Notes: generated by a model from the sequence alone, not told the origin. DNA of 64,000 bases from an uncultured Sphingomonadales bacterium (GCA_903821605.1 CAIJLZ010000011.1:1-64000), one strand, 5' to 3'; positions 53,158 to 63,446 are shown, numbered from the stretch's first letter. Translations and numbers: made by a program.

Positions 53158-55140
53158 ATGTCAGATGACGATCTCTTTGCCGCACCGGGGGCTGTCGCCG
53201 GAACCTATGACGCATCCACCATTGAGGTCCTTGAGGGGCTGGAGCCGGTTCGGCGTCGGCCGGGCATGTATATTGGCGGCATTGACGAGCGCGCCTATCA
53301 CCATCTCGCCGCCGAAGTGCTCGACAATGCGATGGACGAAGCGGTGGCGGGCCATGCCAACCGCATCGAGATCAGCCTCCAGCCGGGCAATCGCCTGACC
53401 ATCGTCGACAATGGGCGCGGTATCCCGGTCGATCCCCACCCGAAATTTCCGGGCAAATCGGCGCTTGAAGTCATTCTCACCACGCTCCATTCCGGCGGCA
53501 AGTTCGAGGGCAAGGCCTATGCCACCTCGGGCGGCCTGCACGGTGTCGGCATCTCGGTGGTGAACGCGCTCTCAACCGACACGGTGGTCGAGGTCGCTCG
53601 CAACAAGCTGCTCTATCGTCAATGCTTTGCACGCGGCTTGGCGCTCGGCCCGATCGAGGAAGTCGGCCCCACCCAGAACCGGCGCGGCACCACGGTTTCC
53701 TTTACCCCCGACACCGACATTTTCGGTGAAAGCGCCCATTTCAAGCCGGTCCGGCTATATCGCCTTGCGCGCTCCAAGGCCTATTTGTTCGCAGGCGTCG
53801 AGATCCGCTGGAAATGCGCGCCCGAATTGATCGGCGATGACACCCCGGCAGAGGCGGTGTTCCAATTCCCCGGCGGCCTGTCTGACCATCTCAAGGAACA
53901 GGTCGGCAGCCGCGAATGCGCGACGGCCGAATTCTTCGCCGGACGGCAGGATTTTGCCGATGAACAAGGCCGTGTCGAATGGGCCGTCGCATGGCCCTTA
54001 TGGTCTGACGGTAGCTACAGCTATTATTGCAACACCATCCCCACGCCCGATGGCGGCACCCATGAACAAGGGCTGCGCACCGCCATCGTTAAGGGCATCC
54101 GTGCCTTTGGCGAATTGGTCGGCCAGAAGAAAGCGAAGGACATCACCGCCGAAGACGTCATGACCTCAAACGAGGCGATGCTAAGCGTCTTCATCCGCGA
54201 CCCGCAGTTCCAGAGCCAGACCAAGGACCGGCTCACCTCACCGGAAGCCGCGCGGCTGGTCGAAAATGCGGTACGCGACCATTTCGACCATTTCCTGACC
54301 GACAATATGGAACGCGGCAAGGCGCTACTCGGCTTTGTGCTCGACCGCATGGACGAACGGCTGCGGCGCAAGGCCGAGCGCGAGGTCAAGCGCAAGACCG
54401 CGACCTCGAAGCGCAATCTGCGCCTGCCGGGCAAGCTAACGGACTGTTCGTCGGATGATCCGGTGGGCACCGAATTATTTCTGGTCGAAGGCGACAGCGC
54501 CGGCGGCTCGGCGAAGCAGGCACGCAATCGCAAGACCCAGGCGATCCTGCCGTTGCGCGGCAAGATTCTGAACGTGGCCTCCGCGACCGCCGATAAAATC
54601 CGCGGCAATCAGGAAATCAGCGACATCACCCAGGCGCTGGGCTGCGGCGCGCGTGACAAGTTCCTGCCGGAAGCATTGCGCTATGAACGCGTCATCATCA
54701 TGACCGACGCCGATGTCGACGGCGCGCATATCGCGACGCTGCTCATGACCTTTTTCTTTCAGGAAATGCCGGAGTTGGTGAAGCGCGGGCATCTCTTCCT
54801 CGCCCAACCGCCGCTCTACCGCCTGACCGCAGGCAATAAGAGCTATTACGCCAAGGACGACGCCCATCGCACCGAGATCGAGGCCGGGCCGTTAAAAGGC
54901 CGCAAGGTCGAGGTGTCGCGCTTCAAGGGGCTGGGCGAAATGAACCCCCAGCAGTTGCGCGAAACCACGATGGACCCGGCGACCCGCACCTTGTTGCGGG
55001 TCACGCTACCACTGGAATATGAAGAACGCGCGGGCGTGCGCGATCTTGTCGACCGGCTGATGGGCAAACACCCAGAACACCGCTTCGCCTTCATTCAGGC
55101 CAATGCCGCCTATGTCGACGAGGACGCCATCGACGCCTGA
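53158..55140 (+). CDS. parE: DNA topoisomerase IV subunit B ParE
   Basis: A 660-aa type IIA topoisomerase ATPase subunit for chromosome decatenation. It has the GHKL ATP-binding domain (VRRRPGMYIGG; EVLDNAMDEAVAGHA; TSGGLHGVGISVVNALS), the transducer, and TOPRIM (TELFLVEGDSAGGSAKQARN; MTDADVDGAHIATLL). The RNRKTQAILPLRGKILNVAS variant points to ParE rather than GyrB. The ATG at 53158 is chosen because the DDLFAAPG N-terminus fits the family; it lacks an obvious Shine-Dalgarno, and 32 upstream codons stay open. It is convergent with recA. Confidence 0.93.
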   Translation: MSDDDLFAAPGAVAGTYDASTIEVLEGLEPVRRRPGMYIGGIDERAYHHLAAEVLDNAMDEAVAGHANRIEISLQPGNRLTIVDNGRGIPVDPHPKFPGKSALEVILTTLHSGGKFEGKAYATSGGLHGVGISVVNALSTDTVVEVARNKLLYRQCFARGLALGPIEEVGPTQNRRGTTVSFTPDTDIFGESAHFKPVRLYRLARSKAYLFAGVEIRWKCAPELIGDDTPAEAVFQFPGGLSDHLKEQVGSRECATAEFFAGRQDFADEQGRVEWAVAWPLWSDGSYSYYCNTIPTPDGGTHEQGLRTAIVKGIRAFGELVGQKKAKDITAEDVMTSNEAMLSVFIRDPQFQSQTKDRLTSPEAARLVENAVRDHFDHFLTDNMERGKALLGFVLDRMDERLRRKAEREVKRKTATSKRNLRLPGKLTDCSSDDPVGTELFLVEGDSAGGSAKQARNRKTQAILPLRGKILNVASATADKIRGNQEISDITQALGCGARDKFLPEALRYERVIIMTDADVDGAHIATLLMTFFFQEMPELVKRGHLFLAQPPLYRLTAGNKSYYAKDDAHRTEIEAGPLKGRKVEVSRFKGLGEMNPQQLRETTMDPATRTLLRVTLPLEYEERAGVRDLVDRLMGKHPEHRFAFIQANAAYVDEDAIDA

Positions 55141-55221
55141 TGTGGCGGATGCTGGGCGATTTTTCGCTATCCCTAGGTCGTCACCCGGGACTTGGTTCAG
55201 AGTATCTCCATCCGCCGCCTC

Positions 55222-55410
55222 CCCTAGCCCTCTCGTCACCCTGAATTCGGTTCAGGGTCTCGTGGTGTGCCCCCCCCCTAGCCCTCTCGTCACCCTGAAC
55301 TCGGTTCAGGGTCTCGTGGTGCGCCTCCCCCCCTAGCCCTCTCGTCACCCTGAACTCGGTTCAGGGTCTCTCCCTTCACCTATCCCTGAGATGCTGAAAC
55401 AAGTTCAGCA
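55222..55410. repeat. Three tandem ~54-bp REP-like units plus an inverted partner hairpin
   Basis: The unit CCCTAGCCCTCTCGTCACCC, followed by TGAA(C/T)TCGGTTCAGGGTCTC, starts at 55222, 55276 and 55331 (periods 54 and 55). Each holds the hairpin CCCTGAA-n5-TTCAGGG. A partner hairpin TGCTGAA-ACAAG-TTCAGCA at 55392-55410 is followed by TGACGA. These match the two hairpin types at 129-206, so the same dispersed family occurs twice in the window. The location is the gap between the convergent genes parE and recA. Confidence 0.85.
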
Positions 55411-55421
55411 TGACGAATGTT

Positions 55422-55530
55422 GGGGCGGCGACGGGGGCGGGGGGCGACGGGGGCGGGGCGGTGACTGGGGCCGGGGCAGTGACTGGGGCGAGGCGGTGGC
55501 GGGGCGACGGGGTTGGGGCGGGGGAATGGG
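55422..55530 (+). other. G-tract island with G-quadruplex potential
   Basis: About 110 bp of the plus strand contain a dozen runs of four or more G separated by short spacers (GGGGCGGCGACGGGGGCGGG and onward). Imperfect repeats of the GTGACTGGGGC type are embedded. Together with 55222-55410 it fills the 479-bp interval between parE and recA, which holds no gene. The composition suits stacked G-quadruplexes on the plus strand, which is the template strand for recA read-through. Confidence 0.7.
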
Positions 55531-55550
55531 ATGCCCATCGCCGGCCACGC

Positions 55551-55579
55551 AAAAGGCCGGCCCCATCGGGACCGGCCTT
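55551..55579 (-). terminator. Rho-independent terminator of recA
   Basis: On the minus strand AAGGCCGGTCCC-GATG-GGGCCGGCCTT forms a ~12-bp GC-rich stem with one G-T wobble, followed by TTTT. It is 41 bp past the recA stop and separates recA from the G-rich island. Confidence 0.85.
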
Positions 55580-55619
55580 GCATCACCGCGCATCACAAGC
55601 GGGACGTGCCCGCATCGCT

Positions 55620-56702
55620 CTATTCGTCGTCGTCGCCGTCATCCGCGTCCGGGGCGACCATGAGGCCTTCGGCCACTTCCGCCGTTTTGCCACGGATGGC
55701 CGTTTCCAGCCGTTCACGCAATTCGGGGTTGTCGCGCAGGAACGTCTTGGAATTTTCACGCCCCTGACCAATGCGGATCGAGTCATAGGAGAACCAAGCG
55801 CCCGATTTCTCGACGATCCCGGCCTTGACCCCAAGGTCGAGAATTTCACCGGTCTTTGAAATGCCCTCGCCATACATGATGTCGAATTCGACCTGCTTAA
55901 ACGGTGGGGCCACCTTGTTCTTGACCACTTTCACGCGGGTCGCGTTGCCGACGATTTCCTCACGATCCTTGATCTGGCCGGTGCGACGAATGTCGAGACG
56001 GACGCTCGCGTAGAATTTGAGCGCATTGCCGCCGGTTGTCGTTTCCGGATTGCCGTACATCACACCGATCTTCATACGGACCTGATTGATGAAAATCACA
56101 ATGCAGCGCGAACGGCTGATCGAACCAGTCAGCTTGCGCAGCGCCTGGCTCATCAACCGGGCCTGCAAGCCGACATGGCTATCGCCCATTTCGCCTTCGA
56201 TTTCGGCCCGTGGGACCAGCGCGGCGACCGAGTCGATCACCAGCACATCAATCGCGTTCGAACGCACCAGCGTGTCGACAATCTCCAAGGCCTGCTCGCC
56301 GGTGTCCGGCTGGCTGACGATCAGATTGTCGATATCGACGCCCAGCTTCTTGGCATAAGACGGGTCAAGCGCATGTTCCGCATCGACGAACGCAGCGGTG
56401 CCGCCGATCTTCTGCGCCTCGGCAATGGCATGGAGCGCCAGCGTCGTTTTACCCGAGCTTTCCGGGCCGTAAATTTCCACAATACGGCCACGCGGCAAGC
56501 CACCGATGCCCAGCGCGATATCAAGACCGAGCGAACCGCTCGAAATCGCCTCGACCTCCATCGCCTCGCGCGAACCGAGACGCATGGCCGATCCCTTGCC
56601 AAAGGCCCGATCGATTTGCGCCAGTGCCGCTTCCAGTGCCTTCTGCCTGTCCATCTTCGCCTTTTCCTGTTCCGCACCAATGAGTTTCAGTTGTGCAGCC
56701 AT
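55620..56702 (-). CDS. recA: Recombinase RecA
   Basis: The 360-aa strand-exchange ATPase and SOS co-protease has Walker A GPESSGKT (79-86), [18 protein letters not shown], the Walker B region [14 protein letters not shown]1/L2 loops around [16 protein letters not shown] and [16 protein letters not shown], and an acidic C-tail (DADDGDDDE). AAGGA lies 8 nt before the ATG at 56702; eight more in-frame codons upstream are rejected. It is preceded by an SOS operator and followed by a strong terminator. Confidence 0.98.
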   Translation of the reverse strand: MAAQLKLIGAEQEKAKMDRQKALEAALAQIDRAFGKGSAMRLGSREAMEVEAISSGSLGLDIALGIGGLPRGRIVEIYGPESSGKTTLALHAIAEAQKIGGTAAFVDAEHALDPSYAKKLGVDIDNLIVSQPDTGEQALEIVDTLVRSNAIDVLVIDSVAALVPRAEIEGEMGDSHVGLQARLMSQALRKLTGSISRSRCIVIFINQVRMKIGVMYGNPETTTGGNALKFYASVRLDIRRTGQIKDREEIVGNATRVKVVKNKVAPPFKQVEFDIMYGEGISKTGEILDLGVKAGIVEKSGAWFSYDSIRIGQGRENSKTFLRDNPELRERLETAIRGKTAEVAEGLMVAPDADDGDDDE

Positions 56703-56760
56703 GCCGAATTCCTTCCAAGGATACAAGCGCCGGGCGACCGATACGGCCGTTGCGAATCAC

Positions 56761-56789
56761 TATGTATCTCATTTGTTCCAACAGAACAA
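56761..56789 (-). promoter_or_regulatory. Candidate recA promoter
   Basis: On the minus strand TTGTTC (56784-56789) and TACATA (56761-56766) are 17 bp apart, a reasonable -35/-10 pair about 60 bp before the recA start codon. The -35 lies within the SOS operator, so LexA binding would block it. The -10 is weak, matching three of six consensus positions. Confidence 0.5.
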
Positions 56790-56798
56790 GATAGGAAC
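56784..56798 (-). promoter_or_regulatory. LexA/SOS operator of recA (GTTC-N7-GTTC)
   Basis: The minus strand reads GTTC-CTATCTT-GTTC, an exact match to the alphaproteobacterial SOS box GTTC-N7-GTTC, 82-96 bp upstream of the recA ATG. A further overlapping inverted repeat TGTTC-CAACA-GAACA (plus strand 56774-56788) may add a second contact. The last base of the box is the first base of the cckA stop triplet on the plus strand (CTA, 56798-56800). Confidence 0.85.
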
Positions 56799-59209
56799 TA
56801 ATTTCCTTCATGGGCGGCCAGCACCCGGCCCACCGCCTCGATCAATTGCTGCACCGAAAAGGGTTTCGGCAGGAACGACACGTCTTCGATATTGATCGAC
56901 TGGCGCAATTGTTCCTCAGCATAGCCGGACATGAACAGCACCGGGATATTGGGGCGCTGCTGGCGAATGCGCCGCACCGTCGCCGGGCCATCCATGCCGG
57001 GCATGACGACGTCGGAGACGATCAGATCAATCTCGTCATGCGCCTCGGCGGTTTCGATTGCCTCTTCGCCATTGCTGGCGGTCAGCACCGTATAGCCGTG
57101 GCGGACCAGCGCACGTTCGGCGACGGCGCGGACCATGTCCTCGTCCTCGATCACCAGCACCGTGCCTGTGCCCCATAGCTCGCCCTTGGGCGCTTCGGCC
57201 AGGCTCGGCGGGCGCGCCGCTTCTTCCCCACTGGGGCGATGGACCGGCAGATAGACGCAAAAGCGCGTCCCCTCACCCATCGTCGAATCGGCGAAGATGA
57301 AGCCGCCCGACTGTTTGACGATGCCATAGACCGTCGACAGGCCAAGGCCGGTGCCCTTGCCGACCTCCTTGGTGGTGAAAAACGGTTCGAAAATCTTGGG
57401 CAGGATCGCTGGATCGATGCCTGATCCGGTATCGGCGACGCTGAACGCCGCATAATCGACGGGCGGCATCAATTGCGGTCCACGGCTGCGGATTTCCGCC
57501 TCTTCGGGTGAATAGGTGCGGATGGTGAGCGTACCGCCCGATGTCATCGCATCGCGCGCATTGACGGCCAGATTGACAATCACCTGTTCCAACTGGCCCG
57601 GATCGGCGCGCACCAGCCCGACATTGCGATCATGCTCAACCGCGAGCGTGATCCGTTCACCCAACAGGCGACGCAGCAGGTTTGACACTTCGGCGATCAC
57701 ATCGGCCAGTTCGAGCACCTGCGGCCGCAGCGTCTGCTGGCGCGAAAAGGCGAGCAATTGGCGGGTCAGGCCCGCCGCGCGGTTGGAGTTGTTCTTGACC
57801 TGTTGAATGTCGTCATAATCGCTATCGCCCGGCGTATGGCGCATCAGCATCAGGTCGCAATGGCCGATAATCGCGGTCAGGATATTGTTGAAATCATGCG
57901 CCACGCCCCCGGCCAGTTGGCCGACCGCCTGCATCTTGGTCGCCTGCGCAATCTGGTTCTTGAGCCGGTCTTCCTCGCTATTATCCTTGAGCGAGAGCAG
58001 CACCGTCGCATCACCCAATCCACGGGCACCAGCGATGGTCAGCGCAATCACATCATTCGGGCGACTGATCAGCCGGACCGCGACGCTGCCATTATGCTGG
58101 CCACCGAGCGCAAAGCGGCGCACCGCATCGGCAACCGCCGCCTTGTCCTCGCGGATCACCAGATCGCCGGGGAAAATCGGCGGATTATTGTCATCAATCC
58201 CGGCGGCGCGGGCAAAGGCCGGATTGATAAAGATGAAACGCCCGTCGCGATCGGCCAGCGCCAACCCCAGCGGCAATCGTTCAAGCAGCGCATGAACATG
58301 GACCGGGGCCGTCCCCGCCACCCCGGCGCGCACCACCCCGGCCGCATCATCGAGCGCCAGCACCAGGCTAGGCAGTTGTTCTTCCTCCGGCCCAATCGGC
58401 ACCTGCACCAGCCGGATCGGTTCACCGTCACCCCCTTCGGCGCGGAACCGGATGAAATCGTCTTCGCTTGCTTCCAACAAATTGGCGAAGGGCACACCGC
58501 CCGTGCCGGGCAGGATACCCGCCCGCACCGAAAACACCGGGTTGGCGGCAATCACCAGCCCCTCGGGCGTCACCAGCGCCGCCATCACGCCCGCACGGCC
58601 CAGCCGGTCGCCATGCTCGCCTTGCAGCAATAGGCGCGCCACTTCGATCCGGTTGTCGCCATGTTCCTGGACGAACTGCCAGTGCAGATGATCATCCGCC
58701 GTGCCGATGCGGGTGATCCGCAGGTTGAAATAGCCGGTCGGCAGCATCAACCCCGGCACCGTCGCCCGACCCTCGCGCCACGCCTTGCGCCCGCCCTCCG
58801 ACAACCGCAACTGATCCATATCAGACAGGCCCAGCGCCGGTGGCACCGGATAGCCGGACAGCGCCCGCGCATAGGCATCATTCGCGGCCACCATCTGGCC
58901 GCTACGGTCGGTCAGCGCCATGGGGGAATCGCTGGCGGTCAACAGCCCATGGATCAACGCAATATCAACCGCCGGGGCGTCGATCTCATCCGGGCGGGCA
59001 GGGGCATGGCGCAGCAGGACAATCAACCCCATGGCGGCCACAAAGGCGGCGGCAAAGCCCCCCGCCACAATCGGTTCGTCAAGCAGCCAGACAATAGCAC
59101 CCGCCGTAATCAGGCCCAGCGCCAGCACAAGCGCAGCAATCATCCAGTCCGCGCCCGTGGTGGGCGCGCGGGGCGTGGGGCTTGGCTCGGTCAAGCCGCC
59201 GTCTCTCAT
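56798..59209 (-). CDS. cckA: Cell-cycle hybrid histidine kinase CckA
   Basis: An 803-aa hybrid kinase that in alphaproteobacteria phosphorylates CtrA and CpdR through ChpT. Two N-terminal membrane helices (about residues 22-65) are followed by PAS-like regions (95-290 and 300-410). The HisKA motif is [16 protein letters not shown] with His438, then HATPase ([30 protein letters not shown]). A receiver domain has the phosphoacceptor Asp733 in [12 protein letters not shown]. The ATG overlaps the DUF2062 stop by 4 nt, which fixes the start; the 450 bp of open frame upstream is spurious. Confidence 0.92.
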   Translation of the reverse strand: MRDGGLTEPSPTPRAPTTGADWMIAALVLALGLITAGAIVWLLDEPIVAGGFAAAFVAAMGLIVLLRHAPARPDEIDAPAVDIALIHGLLTASDSPMALTDRSGQMVAANDAYARALSGYPVPPALGLSDMDQLRLSEGGRKAWREGRATVPGLMLPTGYFNLRITRIGTADDHLHWQFVQEHGDNRIEVARLLLQGEHGDRLGRAGVMAALVTPEGLVIAANPVFSVRAGILPGTGGVPFANLLEASEDDFIRFRAEGGDGEPIRLVQVPIGPEEEQLPSLVLALDDAAGVVRAGVAGTAPVHVHALLERLPLGLALADRDGRFIFINPAFARAAGIDDNNPPIFPGDLVIREDKAAVADAVRRFALGGQHNGSVAVRLISRPNDVIALTIAGARGLGDATVLLSLKDNSEEDRLKNQIAQATKMQAVGQLAGGVAHDFNNILTAIIGHCDLMLMRHTPGDSDYDDIQQVKNNSNRAAGLTRQLLAFSRQQTLRPQVLELADVIAEVSNLLRRLLGERITLAVEHDRNVGLVRADPGQLEQVIVNLAVNARDAMTSGGTLTIRTYSPEEAEIRSRGPQLMPPVDYAAFSVADTGSGIDPAILPKIFEPFFTTKEVGKGTGLGLSTVYGIVKQSGGFIFADSTMGEGTRFCVYLPVHRPSGEEAARPPSLAEAPKGELWGTGTVLVIEDEDMVRAVAERALVRHGYTVLTASNGEEAIETAEAHDEIDLIVSDVVMPGMDGPATVRRIRQQRPNIPVLFMSGYAEEQLRQSINIEDVSFLPKPFSVQQLIEAVGRVLAAHEGN

Positions 59210-59778
59210 GACAAAGGGCGATTCCAATGATGGCCACGCCGCAGCCACTTGCGACCAATCCACCAGCGCCACAGCACGACAGCGAGAAAATAGCCGATGA
59301 CCGCCATCAGCGCCGAAATGGCCGCCAAGCCGGCCACCAACGCGGGCGCACCTTCCGAAAAAGTCCAGGCCAGCCAGTCGCCCATCGATGCGCCCTTTTC
59401 CATCATCATCGTCAACCTGCCGGGGTCGCCGCCCAGTTTCAACATACCCTCGCCGATAAAAAGCGAGGCCGCAAGGATGAAGGGGGTCGTCAACGGATTG
59501 CTGAGGAAGGTCATCGCCGCTGCAATCGGAATATTGGCGCGGAACGGCAGGGCGAGCAGCGCCGCGCCAACAATCTGCAAGCCGGGGATCAACAGGAAAA
59601 TGCCCACCAACAACCCGAGCGCCACGCCGCGCGGCACCGAGCGGCGGGTAAAACGCCATAATTCAGGGGCAAAGACGCGATGTGCAAAGGGGCTGAGAAA
59701 GCGATTACGCTCGAAAGATTCTCGCGTCGGCGCCTGAGATCGCACCCATTTACTCACCCGTTGTTCCCGACGCTTCAC
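59206..59778 (-). CDS. DUF2062 membrane protein
   Basis: A 190-aa protein with a basic N-terminus ([16 protein letters not shown]) and about three membrane segments ([60 protein letters not shown]). The [15 protein letters not shown] ... [10 protein letters not shown] pattern is typical of DUF2062. The function is unknown. It overlaps smpB upstream and cckA downstream by ATGA-type junctions, so it is cotranslated with them. Confidence 0.88.
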   Translation of the reverse strand: MKRREQRVSKWVRSQAPTRESFERNRFLSPFAHRVFAPELWRFTRRSVPRGVALGLLVGIFLLIPGLQIVGAALLALPFRANIPIAAAMTFLSNPLTTPFILAASLFIGEGMLKLGGDPGRLTMMMEKGASMGDWLAWTFSEGAPALVAGLAAISALMAVIGYFLAVVLWRWWIGRKWLRRGHHWNRPLS

Positions 59779-60257
59779 CCGCGATCCCTCATGATCCGCG
59801 CGGCTTCGCGCTTCCAGTCGCGGGCCTTTTCGGACTCGCGCTTGTCGTGCAGCTTCTTGCCCTTGGCGAGCGCGATTTCAACCTTGGCCCGCCCCTGCGA
59901 ATTAAAATAGACCGACAGCGGCACCACCGTCATGCCCTGACGCGAAACCGCCCCGAATAATTTGGTGATCTCTCGCTTGTTGAGCAGCAGCTTGCGCGGG
60001 CGTTTCGGCTCATGGTTGAAGCGATTGCCGTGGCTGAATTCGGGAATATTGCTGTTGATCAGCCAAATTTCCTCGCCATTGACCTCGGCATAGCTCTCCG
60101 CGATCGAGCCTTCGCCAAAGCGCAGGGCCTTGACCTCGGTGCCGGTCAGCACGATCCCGGCTTCAAACGTATCGTCAATGGCATAGTCGTATCGCGCGCG
60201 CCGGTTCTCGGCGACGGTCTTCTTCTTGTCAAAACTGGCGTGACGCGGACGGGCCAT
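59775..60257 (-). CDS. smpB: SsrA-binding protein SmpB
   Basis: The 160-aa trans-translation cofactor binds tmRNA and delivers it to stalled ribosomes. It shows [60 protein letters not shown] and the basic C-terminal tail [20 protein letters not shown]. It starts 4 bp after dapA and overlaps the DUF2062 start. The ssrA gene itself is not in this window. Confidence 0.97.
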   Translation of the reverse strand: MARPRHASFDKKKTVAENRRARYDYAIDDTFEAGIVLTGTEVKALRFGEGSIAESYAEVNGEEIWLINSNIPEFSHGNRFNHEPKRPRKLLLNKREITKLFGAVSRQGMTVVPLSVYFNSQGRAKVEIALAKGKKLHDKRESEKARDWKREAARIMRDRG

Positions 60258-60261
60258 CAGA

Positions 60262-61137
60262 TCAGATCAAACCCGCTATCTCCAGCGCGTCATCGACAGC
60301 CTTGCGGCTTGCCTCCGACGGCGGGGTCATCGGCAGGCGCAGTTCATCGGTGACATCTGCCATGACGCGGGCCAGCGCATATTTGACCGGGCCCGGCGAG
60401 GCATCGGTAAACAGCGCGATATGAAGCGGGAACAACCGGTCGTTGATCTCGCGCGCCTTGTCCCAGTCATGGGCCGCGCAGGCCGCCTGAAACTCGGCGC
60501 AAAGCTTCGGTGCGACATTGGCCGTGACCGAAATACAGCCCGCGCCGCCCGTCACGTTGAACGCCAGCGCGGTCTCGTCATTGCCGGACAACTGGCAGAA
60601 TTGCTCACCACAAGCGCGCCGGTGCATCGTGACGCGAGCGATATTGCCGCTGGCGTCCTTGATGCCGACAACGCTCGACAACCCGGCAATGCGCGCGACG
60701 GTTTCCGGCACCATGTCGGTAACGGTGCGGCCCGGCACATTATAGAGGATGATCGGCAGATCATTATGCGCCGCGAGATATTCGAAATGGGCGAAAATGC
60801 CCTCCTGATTCGGGCGGTTGTAATAAGGGGCCACCACCAGCGCCGCATCGGCACCAAGCAGCTTCGACTGGTTCATGTGGAGCAGCGCATTGTTGGTGTC
60901 GTTCGACCCGCAACCGGCGATCACCGGCACCCGGCCGGCGGTCTGTTCGATGCAGACCTCGATCACGCGATGATGCTCGTCATTGCTGAGCGTGGCGCTT
61001 TCGCCCGTCGTACCGCACGGCACCAGCGCAGAACTGCCGGACTCGATCTGCCAGTCGACCAGCCGCCGGAAAGCGGCTTCGTCAAACTGTCCGTCGCGAA
61101 ACGGCGTCACCAGAGCCGGAATCGACCCGCTAAACAT
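60262..61137 (-). CDS. dapA: 4-hydroxy-tetrahydrodipicolinate synthase
   Basis: DapA condenses pyruvate with aspartate semialdehyde in the lysine/meso-DAP pathway. The 291-aa TIM barrel has [16 protein letters not shown], Tyr132 in LYNVPGRT and the Schiff-base Lys160 in [16 protein letters not shown] lies 6 nt before the ATG at 61137, so the 15 further upstream in-frame codons are excluded. It heads the dapA-smpB-DUF2062-cckA chain and is divergent from the lytic transglycosylase. Confidence 0.97.
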   Translation of the reverse strand: MFSGSIPALVTPFRDGQFDEAAFRRLVDWQIESGSSALVPCGTTGESATLSNDEHHRVIEVCIEQTAGRVPVIAGCGSNDTNNALLHMNQSKLLGADAALVVAPYYNRPNQEGIFAHFEYLAAHNDLPIILYNVPGRTVTDMVPETVARIAGLSSVVGIKDASGNIARVTMHRRACGEQFCQLSGNDETALAFNVTGGAGCISVTANVAPKLCAEFQAACAAHDWDKAREINDRLFPLHIALFTDASPGPVKYALARVMADVTDELRLPMTPPSEASRKAVDDALEIAGLI

Positions 61138-61262
61138 GTGCTTCTCCTTCACCTTGGCTGCCGAATAGGCCATAGGCTTCATTCAAACCATCCCGGCCGC
61201 ACCTCATGACTCGGCGGTGCGCCCATATAAATCCAGCGTCTGATAAGGAGACGACCCCTATC

Positions 61263-63446
61263 ATGTCCAGCATGGGACGACACTTATTTCCGGCTTTATT
61301 GTTCAGCTTGTCGCTTCCTGCCTGGTCTGCCCCGCTCAGCCCCGAACAGGTTGTCTGGTATCGGGCACGATTGGGCGTCGCAGCCACCCCCTCGCCAGCC
61401 ACGCCTGCGGCCCCGGCGGTCACTGCCCCTAACGCCGCCAGCCCGCCGTCTGGTGGCAAGGCGGCGCAGCCCCCGCTCGTACCCAGCGCCGCGCCTAATG
61501 CCGCGCCTAGTAGCGCGCCTACAGCTACGGCGACACCTGCACCCGCAACGTCATCCGCCATGCCGATGATCAGCCCGGCACCCCGGCCCGATCCGCTTGC
61601 GGAAGAGGTGCTGCGCTGGAATCGGCTGCGCCAGCCGCAGACGGCAAGCTTCTCCGAACTGGTCAGCTTCCTGCTCACCCATCGCGAATGGCCGGGAAGC
61701 GCCGCCATGCGCAAGGCCGCGGAAGAGAAAATCAATATCTTCAGCTATGTACCGGCCGAAATGGTCCGCTTTTTCACGGCCTATCCGCCGACAATCAATC
61801 GCGGACGCACCGTTTATGCGCTGGCGTTGCTCGACGTTGGTCGTACCGCAGCGGCCAAAGAGGCCGCGCGCGCCGCTTGGGCGGGCGGCACGTTGGGCGT
61901 GGATGAGGAAGGGCGACTGCTCGCGCGCTTTACCGGCCTGTTCACCGCACAGGATCATGACCGGCGTATCGACAAGCTGTTGTGGCAGCGCAACCTCGTC
62001 TCAGCCCAACGCCTGCTGCCCTTGGCCAGCGCGGCGCGGCGACCGCATTTTGAGGCCCGGATCGCCCTACTCAGCAATGCACCCGACGCCCTATCGCGGG
62101 TGACGGCAATTGGTGAAGAGGCTGGCCATGATGCGGGCATCGTCAATGATCGCATCCGTTATTATCGTGCCAGCAATGACATTGAGGCGGCCAAGCTGCT
62201 CGTCGCCTCATCGGAAAAGCCCTATACCGCGCCGGCCGATCCCGGCGTCTTTCTCCAGAACCTGCTGGAACTGGCACAGTCGGCGGCGACACAGGGCGAT
62301 TATGCCCGTGTCGCGGCCATCGCGCTGCGCGGTGACGATGCCTATGCCGAAGACACCACGATCCGCGACCGGCCGCTGGGCGAGCGCGATGATTATACCT
62401 CGCTGATGTGGCTTGGCGGCCGGGCGTCGGAACGGCTCTACAAATTTGGTGATGCGACCGGCTTTTACGCCCGCTATGGCGATGGCGCCCGCACCGCCCA
62501 GACCCGTGCCAAGGGCTATTATTGGGCCGGGCGCATGGCCGAACGACAGGGCGGACGCCAAGCGGCCATCGCTTATTATGAAGCGGCGGCGCGTTATTAT
62601 GACCATTTCCACGGCCAGCTCGCGCTTGAACGGCTTGGGCGACCGCTGGTGCTGCCGGTCTCGGCAGCGGTGATGAATGACCCGACGCTCAAAGGCAACC
62701 GCCAGGTCAATCCCGAAATGATGGAGGCCACCCGGCTATTGGGCCAACTTGGCGCATGGCAGACCCAATCGCTGTTCCTGCGCGCCTTGGCCAATGCGGT
62801 CGATGATGGTGCGGACCCTGCACCGCTGGCCACGCTCGCCCGCGAAATCAACCGGCCCGACCTCGGCGTGATGGCCGCGCGCAAAGTCGATGATCGCGGC
62901 AATGGCGCCTATCTCGATTACGGCTTCCCAAAGCTGCCGGTGCCCTTTGCCCTTCGCCCGCAATGGACGATGATCCACGCTATTGCCCGACAGGAAAGCC
63001 AGTTCGACCGCCAGATCACCAGCTCGGCCGGAGCACGCGGCCTGATGCAGTTAATGCCCGGCACCGCCCGCGAGGTCGCCACCAAGACTGGTGTCGAGTT
63101 TAATTTCGACCGGCTAACCATCGACCCCGAATATAATATCACGCTGGGCGCAACATATTTCGACCGACTGCTTCGGCTTTATGACGGCAATCATGTGCTT
63201 GCGGTCGCGGCCTATAATGCCGGGCCGGGTAATGTCCGCAAGTTCATCAACGCCAATGGCGATCCGCGTTCGGGCAGTCTTGATATCCTTGAATGGATCG
63301 AGGCCATCCCCTTCTCGGAAACGCGCGGCTATGTCTATCGCGTGTTGGAAAACGCCGTGATCTATGATGCCCTGCACCCGGATCGGCAGGGCGAAATGCC
63401 CAAGGCTCCGCTTTCCCGCTATCTTAGCAAATCGACGCCGGGTTGA
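61263..63446 (+). CDS. Soluble-type lytic murein transglycosylase (Slt70-like)
   Basis: A 727-aa periplasmic enzyme that cleaves peptidoglycan with formation of 1,6-anhydromuramic ends. It has a signal peptide (MGRHLFPALLFSLSLPAWSA), a ~75-residue Ala/Pro/Ser/Thr-rich linker, a long alpha-helical superhelix of TPR-like repeats, and a C-terminal SLT domain. That domain has the catalytic Glu in IARQESQFDRQITSSAGARG, then LMQLMPGTA and AVAAYNAGPGNV. AAGGAG at 61245-61250 lies 12 nt before the ATG at 61263; ATG 61272 is possible. greB starts 7 bp after it. Confidence 0.93.
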   Translation: MSSMGRHLFPALLFSLSLPAWSAPLSPEQVVWYRARLGVAATPSPATPAAPAVTAPNAASPPSGGKAAQPPLVPSAAPNAAPSSAPTATATPAPATSSAMPMISPAPRPDPLAEEVLRWNRLRQPQTASFSELVSFLLTHREWPGSAAMRKAAEEKINIFSYVPAEMVRFFTAYPPTINRGRTVYALALLDVGRTAAAKEAARAAWAGGTLGVDEEGRLLARFTGLFTAQDHDRRIDKLLWQRNLVSAQRLLPLASAARRPHFEARIALLSNAPDALSRVTAIGEEAGHDAGIVNDRIRYYRASNDIEAAKLLVASSEKPYTAPADPGVFLQNLLELAQSAATQGDYARVAAIALRGDDAYAEDTTIRDRPLGERDDYTSLMWLGGRASERLYKFGDATGFYARYGDGARTAQTRAKGYYWAGRMAERQGGRQAAIAYYEAAARYYDHFHGQLALERLGRPLVLPVSAAVMNDPTLKGNRQVNPEMMEATRLLGQLGAWQTQSLFLRALANAVDDGADPAPLATLAREINRPDLGVMAARKVDDRGNGAYLDYGFPKLPVPFALRPQWTMIHAIARQESQFDRQITSSAGARGLMQLMPGTAREVATKTGVEFNFDRLTIDPEYNITLGATYFDRLLRLYDGNHVLAVAAYNAGPGNVRKFINANGDPRSGSLDILEWIEAIPFSETRGYVYRVLENAVIYDALHPDRQGEMPKAPLSRYLSKSTPG

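Noticed and set aside
55391-55859. Several Gly/Arg- or Pro-rich frames across the parE-recA gap
   Set aside because: They are translations of the G-tract island and the antisense end of recA. Low complexity explains the open frames.
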